Source: Hibiscus mutabilis (Eukaryota > Streptophyta > Magnoliopsida > Malvales > Malvaceae). Taken from it: a DNA stretch of 64,000 nucleotides. Position numbers and translations under genes: made by a program. Below the pieces are notes generated by a model, which was given only the letters and a program-made list of their open reading frames with translations, was not told the origin of the DNA and ran no database searches. The stretch lies in the NCBI GenBank assembly GCA_019671005.1, contig CM033744.1, positions 14,934,128-14,998,127 of the forward strand, given 5' to 3'. This document shows positions 33,613 to 45,110 of the stretch, piece by piece (position 1 is the stretch's first letter; each line of letters starts with the position of its first letter).

Positions 33613-35726
33613 AACAGTTGATACTGATTAAAAGGGGAATTAGTTCGAGTTGAAATTTTATTTTATGGATATCTGATCAAGGATTAGTAAGAGAAATTTA
33701 TCCGATAAAGATTTCGGGTAAATTATTAGTATATTGGACCGAGTCAAAATTTCAAGATTTTGATTTCTGCAAAATTATGGAATATTTTGAATGTCAAAAA
33801 TATTTACATATGGAGATCAGAATTATGAGAATTTCAGATTTTACCCGACAGTTTGGAAAGTGGAGAAATCGTAGAAAGTGAATATCGGGTAATTGGATCG
33901 AATTGTAATTTTAAAGACAGTTCCAAGGATTATGGAAAACTCACAAAATATTATTTTATGGATATTTTATTATATTTGGTTGGATTCTAACTAGATTTAA
34001 TTAGATGGTGATGGAATGGCAATTTTCAAGCCTTGTTAGTAAATAAAGTATAGTTGGAGGGCAAATTGGACATTTGCCATGCATGGCATTTTTGAAATAT
34101 TTTGAAATGTTGAGGGCATTTTTAGAAAATGAAAAACACATGGATTTAATCTTGGCCCTTGGTTTATGATAAGATTAAATTTAGCCATTGGATTTGAAGG
34201 CTAAATTAGTAATTTTACTCATTAAATGAATTTAAAATTCATTTAATTATCACATGTTAATTAAAAGGATAAAAGATGGATTAATTTGTTCATCTTTCTT
34301 GGGATATTTTCGAAACACAAGAGGGAAAAGAGAAGAAAATTTTCGTTGGCAAATTTGAAGGTTTTAAAGTTAGAATCAAGGTATGTTGCTTTGAAATAAA
34401 TTGATCTATGCTTCATGCTCTTTCTTTTGATAGTAATATTGTATGCTATTATGAAGAATAGTTCATGTTCTTAAAGGGAGAGAAATTGGAGTTTCATGAA
34501 CTATGTTGGAAATAAGGCTTGATTTAAGTAACTCAAGTGATGTAACACATGAAAACAAGCTTGAATTTAGTTTAATTCTATGTTCAAGGTTGTAAACCCT
34601 AACCCTAGAATTTGGGGATTTAGTTAGGGAATTTAATAAATGATGGAAATGAATGATTTGTGTTAGAAGCCTTAATTTTGATGTTTGAATAAAAAATTTC
34701 CCTTAGGAAGAATAATGGACCAATTCGGTTAGAATTGGAAATAAAGGGGAAATTATTGTGAAAATTATTCTAGCATTAGAAATGATGAGATTTTGATCAA
34801 ATTAGCTTGATTTGATAATTTAGGACCAAAATGGAAATATTGGAATGTAAGGGACCATTTTGGTCAAAGAAGAAAAATTAGAAGAAATTATGGAAAATTT
34901 TCCATAAGATTGGATATGATGAAATTATGACTTTACAAGCTTTAAAATGTCATTTGGACCATTTTAGAAGTTTGTAAAAACATAAGGATCAATTCGGAAA
35001 TCTTGGAAAGTTTGGAGACCAATTTGGCATTTTGGAGAAAGTTAAGGACTAAAGTGAAAAAATATTTTCATGGAAGTATTATGCTGGAATTAAGGTTAGA
35101 ATAAGTTATAAATCATTCTTTGAGTAAAGGTTGGAAGAAATACAAAGTATTGAGGATGAAATGACTTATGTCATGAAACTAATATTTGGAAAATATTAGG
35201 GTGTTTTTAGGAAAATTATTCCTATATTGTTTATGTGTTAGTAAAATAATAACATATAATTTGGAATGTACCTATGGTATTTTTAATACACTTGTAGACT
35301 GTGCACAAAAACAAGATCGAATTAGCAATCGAGGAAAGGAACGGGACCAAAGTTGAACTTAGTGAGGCTAGTTGAATATTGATAAAGTATAAAGTGCCAA
35401 GGTGAGTACATTTTTATGTATGTATAATACTATAATTATCATTTGGAAGACTTGTGATAAGTCTACGTTATTAATAATTGCTTGATAATTATATTTTTAA
35501 ATAATGGACTTATATTTGACATATTGAGAATTGTCAAAGGTAGAACTATGATGCATTTGATCACTAGATATATCAGGTATGTATGTTTATGTTATATTTA
35601 GGGTAAGAACTGCCCAGTATTTAATTATATTTCCATGGATGAATCGAATATGGAATTGGAAAGTATGCCCAAATAGGTAATTGAGGTATAGAGTATAGTT
35701 GGCATGCCATAGAGTCCAACGGTCTA

Positions 35727-35822
35727 GCACTTCGCTGCGGTTTATTAACACTTAGGTGTGGTTCTTTAGCACTTATGTGCGGTCTCTTAGCACTTCGGTG
35801 CGGTTTATTAGCACTTTGGTGC
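35727..35822 (+). repeat. Tetraloop hairpin array, 21-bp period (5' LTR)
   Basis: Five 12-nt inverted repeats start at 35727, 35748, 35769, 35790 and 35811. They are GCAC-TTCG-CTGC, ACAC-TTAG-GTGT, GCAC-TTAT-GTGC, GCAC-TTCG-GTGC and GCAC-TTTG-GTGC. Confidence 0.85.
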
Positions 35823-35879
35823 ATTTTTGACTCGTGTACTCAAGTCCTCAAACTATGTTGGGCAATAATCTATTTGATA

Positions 35880-36190
35880 GTAAATGGTTAATAAATTAGA
35901 GAGTAAGTGAACTCTCGGATAATGGTTAATAAATTAGAGAGTAAGTGTACTCTTGGATAATGGTAATAAATGGTTAATAAATTAGAGAGTAAGTGAACTC
36001 TCGGAAAATGGTGAATAAATTAGAGAGTAAGTGAACTCTCGGATAATGGCAATAAATGGTTAATAAATTAGAGAGTAAGTGAACTCTCGAATAATGGCAA
36101 TAAATGGTTAATAAATTAGAGAGTAAGCGAACTATCAGATAATGGTAATAAATGATAAATAATTTAGAGAGTGGGTAAACTCTCGGATAA
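35880..36190 (+). repeat. Hairpin minisatellite (5' LTR)
   Basis: About seven copies of a 35-47-bp unit with TTAATAAATTAGAGAGT and the inverted pair GAGAGT-AAGTGA-ACTCTC. Some units add a TAATGGTAATAAATGG spacer. Confidence 0.9.
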
Positions 36191-36346
36191 TGGCAAGGAT
36201 AATAATAGGATTTATGAATCTAGATTATATTATGTTAATTTGATTAACATAAGGGAAATACAGGAATAGTGATCAAACTGAATGTTTATCATATTATTGA
36301 TATAATTCAAGCATGTTGATTAATATTAAATAGTTATAATGCCTCA

Positions 36347-36382
36347 CTAAGTATATACTTAGCGTGTGATGATTTTTCACGC
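36347..36382 (+). promoter_or_regulatory. Conserved double dyad CTAAG...CTTAG / GCGTG...CACGC
   Basis: CTAAGTATATACTTAG is a perfect palindrome, followed by GCGTG and CACGC arms. The preceding CCTCA is shared with the other gypsy LTRs here. Possible R-U5 signal; the role is unknown. Confidence 0.6.
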
Positions 36383-36916
36383 ATAGGTAGGAAACTCGGG
36401 TCGGAGTAAGGAGTAAGGCATCATTATCAAAGAAGGATATATACACAATATCGGTAACTACATCTTTGATGTATTTTTATATTTTCTAGTTGGCATGTAT
36501 AAATGAATATTAGCTCTTTTAAACTAGTCTAGATGTGGATTGTAATATTAACATCTAGATAAGTGGTTAATATATGATGTTGGATTTTATTAGACTTGAT
36601 GCTAGCTTAAGGAAATTGCTAGTAAAGAAAATCGGGTAAGATTACAAAAAAAATTAGAGTAATCAAAACGATTTTTGTTTTAGGCAGTTTTTAGGCAGCT
36701 CTGTTAATCATAAAGTATAGTTATAAATTGCCAAGTTGCTGCCTGAAATCAGGGTCTATCTAATGGATTAAAAATTGGAAATAAATTTTACGCGATTAAA
36801 AGGAAAAATTTAAAATCGACATTTTGATTTGTACGGATAGCATAAAATGTGGTTTAAACATCAAGTGACACTCTATACTAGTATTCGGTAATAAGTACTA
36901 GTAAGGGTGTTACATT

Positions 36917-36930
36917 TAATGGTATTAGAG
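36917..36930 (+). promoter_or_regulatory. Primer-binding site, Met-type with one mismatch
   Basis: AATGGTATTAGAGC lies just after the LTR end. The usual form is TGGTATCAGAGC. Confidence 0.75.
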
Positions 36931-37098
36931 CTATAGGTTTAGCCGGTTCTAGATAGTAAATGAGTCTCTGTAGAAAGTCAGAGTTATATACATGCCACTA
37001 GGATATCTAAAAATTACTGATATTGTGTAGGATTATTATGATGCCTAATGTTGAGTAGATTACTCCTTACTTATTTTAGATGATCGTGACATGATCAG

Positions 37099-38240
37099 AT
37101 GTCGGGTTATCGAGAATCCCGACAGGCTGTTGAGCAGGATGTGCCTGCTCGAAGCGAAAGTAATGAGGTGAATCAGAATCCACCTCAGGTTCAGCAAAAA
37201 GTAGAGCAACCAGCTCGGGAACAAAGAAATATGGCGGTACAAGATCAAGGCTTTATTTCTACAGTCTCTAGAGACAATCATAAATCGGCAGGCACCAGTA
37301 TCAGTCCCAAAGGAATTAAGGAAAATTGGGGCACCAGAATTCTGAGGTGATACTGATGCAGATCCTATGGTTTCCGATTATTGGTTAAATGATATAAAGA
37401 TCATGCTAAATAGGATTCCTTGTGATAATCAAGGAAAATTAGAAGGAGTAGTATCTCTATTGGTGGAACAAGCCAGCGTATGGTGGAGCGTGATAATTGC
37501 ACAAGTACCTCAAGAACGAATTACTTGGGAATTCTTTCTACAAGAATTCAAGGAAAAATATATTGGAGATGTATTTGTCGAGGAAATGAGACAACAATTT
37601 ATGCAGTTGAAATAGTATGACAGATCGGTTATGAATAAGAATATGAGTTCAATAAATTAAGCCGATTTGCAACAGAGTTTCTTCCAACCGAGAAGTCCAG
37701 AATAGACAGATTTATAGCTGGGTTGGATCTTCAATATAAAAAGATTTTTGTTTCTCGTAACTTCACTTCTTTTCAAGAAGTGGTAAATCGAGCCAAGGCT
37801 ATGGAGAAAGTCGACCTCGAGGAAGAAGCAGATTCAGATCAGAAAAAAGGTCTGGAGTTTCATTTGCTGCATCATCATTTAAACGCAGTAAAGGAATGCC
37901 ACAAAAGTATCCTGCAGCATCAGCCTCTTCAGTTAAGAAGGGGTATGCAGGAAGAAAATCAAAGCAATCCTAGACGAGTATTATGGGTACTCGAGATTTT
38001 GGAATTCGCTCTATTACAAAATGCAAGCATTGTAACAAAAGGCATCCTGGTCAGTGTTGGTTGACTGGGGCATGTTTCTATTATGGGCAAGCTAGTCATT
38101 TCAAGAAGAATTGTCTAGAACTTCACCCAAATCAGCCTATTGTAGCACATCAGGCGAGTAAAGGAAATAAAGGTAGTAACCCGGGAACATCTGTATTTAC
38201 ACCTAATCGAGAGAGCAAGGCTATAGCTCAGGTATACCAC
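37099..38240 (+). pseudogene. Gypsy gag
   Basis: It begins ATGTCGGGTTATCGAG (MSGYRESRQ) about 185 bp after the LTR, with a Gln/Pro-rich N-terminus. The Retrotrans_gag domain reads DPMVSDYWLNDIKIMLNRIP, then KLEGVVSLLVEQASVWW and ITWEFFLQEFKEKYIGD. A zinc knuckle at about 38069-38115 reads CFYYGQASHFKKNC, with Tyr where the second Cys ligand should be. An upstream CKHCNKRHPGQCW adds a second Cys/His cluster. Stops and frameshifts occur near 37348, 37614, 37660 and 37870. Confidence 0.85.
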
Positions 38241-38695
38241 ATCAAAACTGTTAAGGATCATGATGATGCAGAGATCGTAGCAGGTATGATCGAACTCTTT
38301 GACATACCTATCTTTACATTGATTGATCTAGGCTCTACTCATTCTTACATTAGTTCTAAAATAATACTCAAAAGAAATATCCCAATAGAACCAATTTTGA
38401 ATTAAGTAGTTGCCGTCAATCTAATAGGACAAAGTGCCAAAGTGAGTTGAATATGCAAGAAATGTCCTCTAAAGATTCAAATAGTAGAATTTCTTGTTGG
38501 TTTTATGGAAAATATAAAAGGGTTAATCTTGAAGAAGCTAGACGGTTCAAAGATGGTATTTGTAGGTGAAAGACCGGATAATCTGAACAATGTGATTGGT
38601 GCTTTAAAAACAAAAATAAATCTGGAAAATGTACCAACAGTACGAGAATTGCCAGATGTTTTTTTGGATGAATTATCGAGATTACCTTCTTATTG
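38241..38695 (+). pseudogene. Gypsy protease
   Basis: EIVAGMIELFDIPIFTLIDL, then GSTHSYISSKI, is the retropepsin active-site stretch, with Leu in place of Ser in the DSG triad. A stop at 38403 follows. Further on, TVRELPDVFLDELSRLP leads into RT. The Leu substitution and stops mean no activity. Confidence 0.75.
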
Positions 38696-39535
38696 AGAGG
38701 AAGAATTCGGTATTGATGTGCTTCCTGGAATAACACCAATATCGATAGCACCTTATAGGATAACTCCTACAGAGCTTAGAGAATTGAAAGCTCAGTTACA
38801 AGAATTATTAGACCGAGGTTTTATACGGCCTAGTATATCACCTTGGGGAGCCTCAGTCCTATTTATATAGAAGAAGGACGGATCAATAAGATAATGTGTA
38901 GATTATCGTTAACTTAATGAAGTGACGATCAGGAATAAGTATCTTTTACTGAGGATTGATGATCTCTTTGATCAACTTAATGGAGCAACCGTGTTCTCTA
39001 AGATTGATCTTCGAATCGGGGTATCATTAATTAAAGATCAAGAAGGCGAATAGACCAAAGATAGCTTTCAAAATCAAATATGGGCATTATGAGTTGTAGT
39101 AATGCCCTTCAAACTTACAAATGCACCGGCAATATTTAATAATTTAATGAATCGAATCTTCTAATTGTATATGGAATCGATTTGTGGTAGTATTTATTGA
39201 TGATATATATTGGTTTATTTGAAAACCAAGGAAGATTATGATACTCATCTTAAAGTAGTTCTCCAGATCCTACGAGAAAAGAAGTTGTATGCAAAGCTGT
39301 CAAAATGTGAAATTTAGGTTATTGGAAGTAATTTTCCATGGGCATATAGTTTCAGCCGAAGGAATTTGAGTTGAACCTAAGAAGGTTCAAGTAATCCTTG
39401 AATGGAAAATTCCTAAAAATGTCTCAGAAGTAAGAAGTTTCTTAGGATTAGTTGGTTATTATTGGCAGATTGTGAAAGATTTTTTTTCAATGATTACCCC
39501 TCCGATAAACAAGCTGTTAAGAAAGGATATGTTGT
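38696..39535 (+). pseudogene. Gypsy reverse transcriptase, truncated
   Basis: ITPISIAPYRITPTELRELK, QLQELLDRGFIRPSISPWGA, VTIRNKYLL and GATVFSKIDL are RT words in order. A frameshift near 39020 follows, then FIDDI at about 39197 and KKLYAKLSKCE. The frame reaches LLRKDM near 39530 and then jumps to integrase C-terminal words. RNase H and the integrase core are absent. Multiple stops and small indels are present. Confidence 0.85.
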
Positions 39536-39949
39536 TCGTTTTGAACGGAAAGGTAAACTCAATCCAAGGTTCATTAACCTTTATGAAATACTAAAGAGAG
39601 TTGGATTAGTGGCATGATAGCATTGCCACCCGAGATTAATCAAATTCATGATGTATTTCATGTATCCATGTTAGAGAGGTATAGATCACATCTTTCGCAT
39701 GTCATTACACCAAAAGAAATTGAAATTTAACCGGATTTGACATACGAAGAAAAACCTGTTAGGATCTTAGCTAGGGATGAAAAACAGTTAAGAAATAAAA
39801 AGATTCCTCTAGTCAAAGTTTAATAGAGAAATCACAAAATAGAGGAAGCTACTTGGGAATTCGAGGAATCAATGAAAAACAATATCCGTATCTTTTTGAA
39901 TTTCGTACATAAGGAAAATTTGAGGGCGAATTTTCTTAAGGGGGAGAAT
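39536..39949 (+). pseudogene. Integrase tail and chromodomain
   Basis: RFERKGKLNPRFINLYEI, then INQIHDVFHVSMLERY, is the end of integrase. EKPVRILARDEKQLRNKKIP, then HKIEEATWEFEE, is a chromodomain-like stretch. It ends in the purine-rich TTAAGGGGGAGAAT before the 3' LTR. The junction with RT at about 39535 falls in a CGTTTTG word. Confidence 0.8.
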
Positions 39950-40234
39950 TGTAATACCTCAAAATTTTGGTTAGTGACCAAAATAAATAAAATGAAAGTT
40001 TGGTGACCAAAATGTAAAATTCGAAAAGTTTGGTGCCAAAGTGTAAAACTCAACAAGTTCATGGACTAAATTGTAATTTTAAAAAGTTATGTATTTGGTC
40101 CCGTAAATGAATAGTTCACCTCCCAAGAGTGGCATTTTCGTGATACATAGTTTTTTGATATGGAGTTTGTATTAAGAGCTATAAAGCGTTAAAGTTCGAG
40201 AAAATTTCTAGATATTTGGATCGAAATAAAAATT

Positions 40235-40296
40235 GTTAAGCGTGCTCAGAACAGAGTAGCATTAGGTTGGGTGACCTTATGGGAAGGTCTCATGTC
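40235..40296 (+). other. 5S rRNA-derived segment in LTR (copy 3)
   Basis: GTTAAGCGTGCTCAGAACAG and AGGTTGGGTGACCTTATGGG. The C-box-like GTTGGGTGACC is closer to 5S here than in the 5' LTR. Confidence 0.85.
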
Positions 40297-42411
40297 AGCA
40301 GTTGAGACTGATAAAAAGGGGAATTATTTCGAGTTGAAATTTTATTTTATGGATATCTGATCAAGGATTAGTAAGAGAAATTTATCCGATAAAGATTTTG
40401 GGTAAATTATCAGTATATTGGACCGAGCCAAAATTTCAAGATTTTATTTTTACAAAATTATGGAATATTTTGTATGTCAAAAATATTTACATATGGAGAT
40501 CAGAATTATGAGAATTTCAGATTTTACCCGATAGTTTGGAAAATGGAGAAATCGTAAAAAGTGAATATCGGGTAATCGGATCGAATTGGAATTTTAAAGA
40601 CAGTTCCAAGGATTATGGAAAACTCATAAAATATTATTTTATGGATATTTTATTACATTTGGTTGGATTCTAACTAGATTTAATTAGATGGTGATGGAAT
40701 GGCAATTTTCAAGCCTTGTTAGTAAATAAAGTATAGTTGGAGGGCAAATTGGACATTTGTCATGGATGGCATTTTTGAAATATTTTGAAATGTTGAGGGC
40801 ATTTTTATAAAATGAAAAAAACATGGATTTAATCTTGGCCCTTGGTTTATGATAAGATTAAATCTTGCCATTGGATTTGAAGGCTAAATTAGTAATTTTA
40901 CTAATTAAATGAATTTAAATTTCATTTAATTATCACATGTGAATTAAAAGGATAAAATATGAACTAATTTGTTCATCTTTCTTTTGATATTTTCGAAACA
41001 CAAGAGGGAAAAGAGAAGAAAAATTTCTTTGGCAAATTTGAAGCTTTTAAAGTTAGAGTCAAGGTATGTTGCTTTGAAATAAACTGATATATGCTTCATG
41101 ATCTTTCTTTTGATAGTAATATTGTATGCTATTACGAAGAATAGTTCATGTTCTTGAAGAGAGAGAAATTAGAGTTTCATGAACTATGTTGGAATTAAGG
41201 CTTGATTTAAGTAACTCAAGTGTTGTAACACATGAAAACAAGCTTGAATTTAGTTTAATTCTATGTTCAAGGTTATAAATCCTAACCCTAGAATTTGGGG
41301 ATTTGGTTAGGGAATTTAATAAAGGATGGAAATGAATGATTTGTGATGTTAGAAGCCTTAATTTGATGTTAGAATAAAAATTTTCCCTTAGGAAGAATAA
41401 TGGACCAATTCGGTTAGAATTGGAAATAAAGGGGAAATTATTGTGAAAATTGTTCTAGCATTAGAAATGATGAGATTTTGATCAAATTAGCTTGATTTGA
41501 TAATTTATGACCAAAATGGAAATATTGGAATGTAAGGGACCATTTCGGTCAAAGAAGAAAAATTAGAAGAAATTATGGAAAAATTTCCATAAGATTGGAT
41601 ATGATGAAATTATGATTTTACAAGCTTTAAAATGTCATTTGGACCATTTTAGAAGTTTTTAAAAACATAAGGATCAATTCGGAAATCTTGGAAAGTTTGG
41701 GGACCAATTCAGCATTTTGGAAAAAGTTAAGGACTAAAGTGAAAAAATTGTTTTCATGGAAGTATTATGCTGGAATTAAGGTTAGAATAAGTTATAAATC
41801 ATTCTTTGAGTAAAGGTTGGAAGAAATACAAAGTATTGAGGATGAAATGACTTATGTCATGAAACTAATATTTGGAAAATATTAGGGTGTTTTTAGGAAA
41901 ATTATTCCTATATTGCTTATGTGTTAGTAAAATACTAACATATAATTTGGAATGTGCTTATGGTATTTTTAATACACTTGTAGACTGTGACAAAATCAAG
42001 ATCGAATTAGCAATCGAGGAAAGGAACGGGACCAAAGTTGAACTTAGTGAGGCTAGTTGAATATTGATAAAGTATAAAGTGTCAAGGTGAGTGCATTTTT
42101 ATCCATGGATAATAATGTGATTATCATTTGGAAGACTTGCGATAAGTCTACCTTATTAATAATCGCTTGATAATTATATTTTTAAATCTTGAACTTATAT
42201 TTGACATATTGAGAATTGTCAAAGGTAAAACTATGATGCATTTGATCAGTAGATATATCAGGTATGTATGTTTATGTTATATTTAGGGTATGAACTGCCC
42301 AGTATTTAATTATATTGTCATGGATGAATCGAATATGGAATTGGAAAGTATGCCCAAATAGGTAATTGAGGTATAGAGTATAGTTGGCATGCTATAGAGT
42401 CCAGCGGTTTA

Positions 42412-42507
42412 GCACTTGGGTGCGGTTTATTAGCACTTTGGTGTGGTTCTTTAGCACTTATGTGCGGTCTCTTAGCACTTCGGTGCGGTTTATTAGCACT
42501 TTGGTGC
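42412..42507 (+). repeat. Tetraloop hairpin array, 21-bp period (3' LTR)
   Basis: Five 12-nt hairpins start at 42412, 42433, 42454, 42475 and 42496, again exactly 21 bp apart. GCAC/GTGC stems have loops TTGG, TTTG, TTAT, TTCG and TTTG; the second unit ends GTGT. Confidence 0.85.
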
Positions 42508-42574
42508 AGTTTTGACTCATGTACTCAAGTCCTCAAAACTATGTTGGGCAATAATCTATTTGATAGTAAATGGT

Positions 42575-42850
42575 TAATAAATTAGAGAGTAAGTGAACTC
42601 TCGAATAATGGTAATAAATGGTTAATAAATTAGAGTGTAAGTGAACTCTCGGATAATGGTAATAAATGGTTAATAAATTAGAGAGTAAGTGAACTCTCGG
42701 ATAATGGCAGTAAATGGTTAATAAATTAGAGAGTAAGTGAACTCTCGGATAATGGTAATAAATGGTTAATAAATTAGAGAGTAAGTGAACTATCAGATAA
42801 TGGTAATAAATGATAAATAATTTAGAGAGTGGGTAAACTCTCGGATAATG
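42575..42850 (+). repeat. Hairpin minisatellite (3' LTR)
   Basis: About six units of the TTAATAAATTAGAGAGT type with GAGAGT/ACTCTC arms. The copy number and spacer pattern differ slightly from the 5' LTR. Confidence 0.88.
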
Positions 42851-43004
42851 GCAAGGATAATAATAGGATTTATGAATATGGTTTATATTATGTTAATTTG
42901 ATTAACATAAGGGAAATAAAGGAATAGTGATCAAACTGTATGTTTATTATATTATTGATATAATTCAAGCATGTTGATTAATATTAAATAGTTATAATGC
43001 CTCA

Positions 43005-43040
43005 CTAAGTATATACTTAGCGTGTGATGACTTTTCACGC
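43005..43040 (+). promoter_or_regulatory. Conserved double dyad (3' LTR)
   Basis: CTAAGTATATACTTAG, then GCGTG...CACGC, as in the 5' LTR. Confidence 0.6.
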
Positions 43041-43559
43041 GTAAGTAGGAAACCCGGGTCGGAGTAAGGAGTAAGGCATCATTATCAAAGAAGGATATAT
43101 ACACAATATCGGTAACTACATCTTTGATGTATTTTGATATTTTCTAGTTGGCATGTATGAATGAATATTAGCTCTTTTAAACTAGTCTAGATGTGGATTG
43201 TAATATTAACATCTAGATAAGTGGTTAATATATGATGTTGGATTTTATTAGACTTGATGCTAGTTTAAGGAAATTGCTAGTAAAGAAAATCGGGTAAGAT
43301 TAAAAAAAAATTAGAGTAATCAAAACGATTTTTGTTTTAGGCAGTTTTTAGGCAGTAAAGTATAGTTATAAATTTCCAAGTTGCTGCCTAAAATCGGGGT
43401 CTATCTGATGGATTAAAAATTGAAAATAAATTTTACGCGATTAAAAAGAAAAATTTAAAATTGACATTTTGATTTGTACGGATAGCATAAAATGTGGTTT
43501 AAACATCATGTAACACTCTATACTAGTATTGGGTAATAAGTACTGGTAAGGGTGTTACA

Positions 43560-44415
43560 CATCCCTATCCATAGGACCATTATAGTAAATGTCAAAAATC
43601 TCTGACTCGAGATTTAAAACTGACAATGCTTGCAACCCAGCTCATGCCAAACATTCGTCCTCATCAAAATTTAATTGTTGGCAAAATTCAATGACTTCAG
43701 TTCGGGGCTACAATCGGATGGTGACAAAGTTTTTTTTAGAATCGAACATTAACGCGCGGTCAATTTTATATATATATAATTTTTGGGACTCAAGATTATT
43801 TGAGGATTTATTGAAAATTTGTGGACTAAATTGGAACATGGGGAAGGTAATCTTAAATAATATGAAATTTAGGAAATTAAAGTATGAAAATTGCGTGTGC
43901 AAGAAAACGTACGTTTTTCGACGTTGGGAGTCCGGCTCAATTAGGTACACATTTAATGTGGTAGTCTTCCGACGGCGGTTCCTTTGTTAGTATTGAATAT
44001 CGAAAACTTTGGTTTTATGGTTTAAGGTTTATGGTTTTAGAATTTTTGAACCTCTAACTCGATGATCATTTTTTTATATTTTGGTCGTATTTGTAACCCT
44101 TCACTTTTCCCTTGTTTCTCCACCTAGCTCTAAACCTCTTAAATGGTGGTGCTATGACAATGAGGGGATACTTAGTCGGTGTGGTTGGAGGTTTCATATT
44201 TTTGGGTCGGGGTCAGGGTCGGGTGTGCAAAAAATCCAACTCGACCCATGCTCATCCCTATCCATGGGGCCATTATAGTAAATATAAAAAATTTCTGACT
44301 CGAGATTCAAAATCGACAATACTTGCAACCTAGCTCATGCCAAACACGGATATAAGGCAAATTGCCAAATCATCCTCATCAAAATTTAATTGTGCGCAAA
44401 ACTCAATGACTTAAA
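43560..44415. repeat. 0.65-kb tandem repeat, right part
   Basis: The first five bases are the right target copy CATCC. Unit 3 runs on to 44193, and a partial unit 4 starts at 44194 (TCATATTTTTGGGTCGG) and fades near 44415. With the left part this makes about 3.3 units. Confidence 0.85.
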
Positions 44416-44939
44416 ATATTAAAATGATTGAAAATTATTCCGTACTTCTAGAAAATTCAATAAAATATTAAAATGTCAAAAGAAAATATATTTTCTAAAA
44501 AAGAAAAAAGTATCCGAATTAAAATTAAAAGAACATATAAATTTATAAAAATAAAAATAAAAATTCAAAAGATTCAATCTATAAAAGTCAACACTGGCTG
44601 CCGTGGTTAATGCTCATCAAAAGTTGACAAAACCAGTCAACTTCGATTAACTTTGGTCAACAGTTAATCAACATCAATCAAAATTTTAATATATATTTAA
44701 TATGTTTACATATTCTTTAAATTTTTAGGATTTTTATAGTTTTTTTTTTAATTTTTATATTCTTTTTAAGTTTTTAAATGGAGTAATTTTATCACTTTTA
44801 TTCTTAAAAAACATTAGAATGGTTTGATAGAAAATTTGTATAGAAAAATTGTCGGAATTTCAAATTACGACAAAAATACATAAATACCAAATTGAAAGGA
44901 AATACAAATTCAAATGTCATGTAGATATTTTTTGGTTGC
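44416..44939. other. AT-rich spacer, no gene
   Basis: A-rich stretch with several GTCAAC/GTTGAC words at 44588-44670, a pattern also seen in the LTR at 57654-60037. It may be LTR-derived. No coding signal. Confidence 0.35.
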
Positions 44940-45110
44940 CCTTTAGGTTTTCTAGGGTTTTGTCTTGACTAATTTGGATTGACCCGCGTCGTACACTTAA
45001 TTATGGTGGGTGAGTCTCCTAGCGAGAATTTTCTGCATACGCATTGCCTCGAACTGGAGACTTGCTTAAACGATACAAACTGCTTACCACTTGGACCAAC
45101 CCCGCTGGTT
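44940..45110 (-). mobile_element. tRNA-derived SINE (minus strand)
   Basis: The minus strand begins AACCAGCGGGGTTGGTCCAA. An A-box-like TGGTCCAAGTGGT lies at 45098-45086 and a B-box-like AGTTCGAGGC at 45055-45046, about 30 bp apart, as in a tRNA-related SINE head. The tail end is not clear and no target duplication was found. Confidence 0.6.

Larger units (their letters stand above)
33267..36914 (+). repeat. 5' LTR of 10.3-kb gypsy element
   Basis: 3648 bp, TGTAATACC to GGTGTTACA. It holds a 5S-like segment (33551-33612), a 21-bp-period hairpin array (35727-35822), a hairpin minisatellite (35880-36190) and a conserved double dyad (36347-36382). Confidence 0.93.
33267..43559 (+). mobile_element. 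10.3-kb gypsy element, internally deleted
   Basis: Complete ends: 5' LTR 33267-36914, primer-binding site, gag, protease, truncated RT, chromodomain tail, 3' LTR 39950-43559, and a perfect 5-bp target duplication in a tandem repeat. The interior is only about 3.0 kb because the RT C-terminus, RNase H and most of integrase are missing. The LTRs look roughly 93-96% alike by eye over their first 200 bp, so it is not recent. The chromodomain tail and TGTAATACC start fit the Tekay/Del group. Gag and pol also carry stops, so it could only have moved, if ever in this form, with help from another copy. Confidence 0.93.
39950..43559 (+). repeat. 3' LTR of 10.3-kb gypsy element
   Basis: 3610 bp, TGTAATACC to GGTGTTACA, colinear with the 5' LTR and carrying the same internal features. 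It differs by scattered substitutions and small indels. Confidence 0.93.

Noticed and set aside
34595..34612. Telomere-like AAACCCTAACCCTA
   Set aside because: Only two units, inside an LTR, and degenerate in the other LTR copy (41280). Not a telomere or interstitial telomeric array.
35727..36190. CRISPR-like array of short direct repeats
   Set aside because: Units are adjoining minisatellite repeats in a plant LTR, without unique spacers or cas genes.
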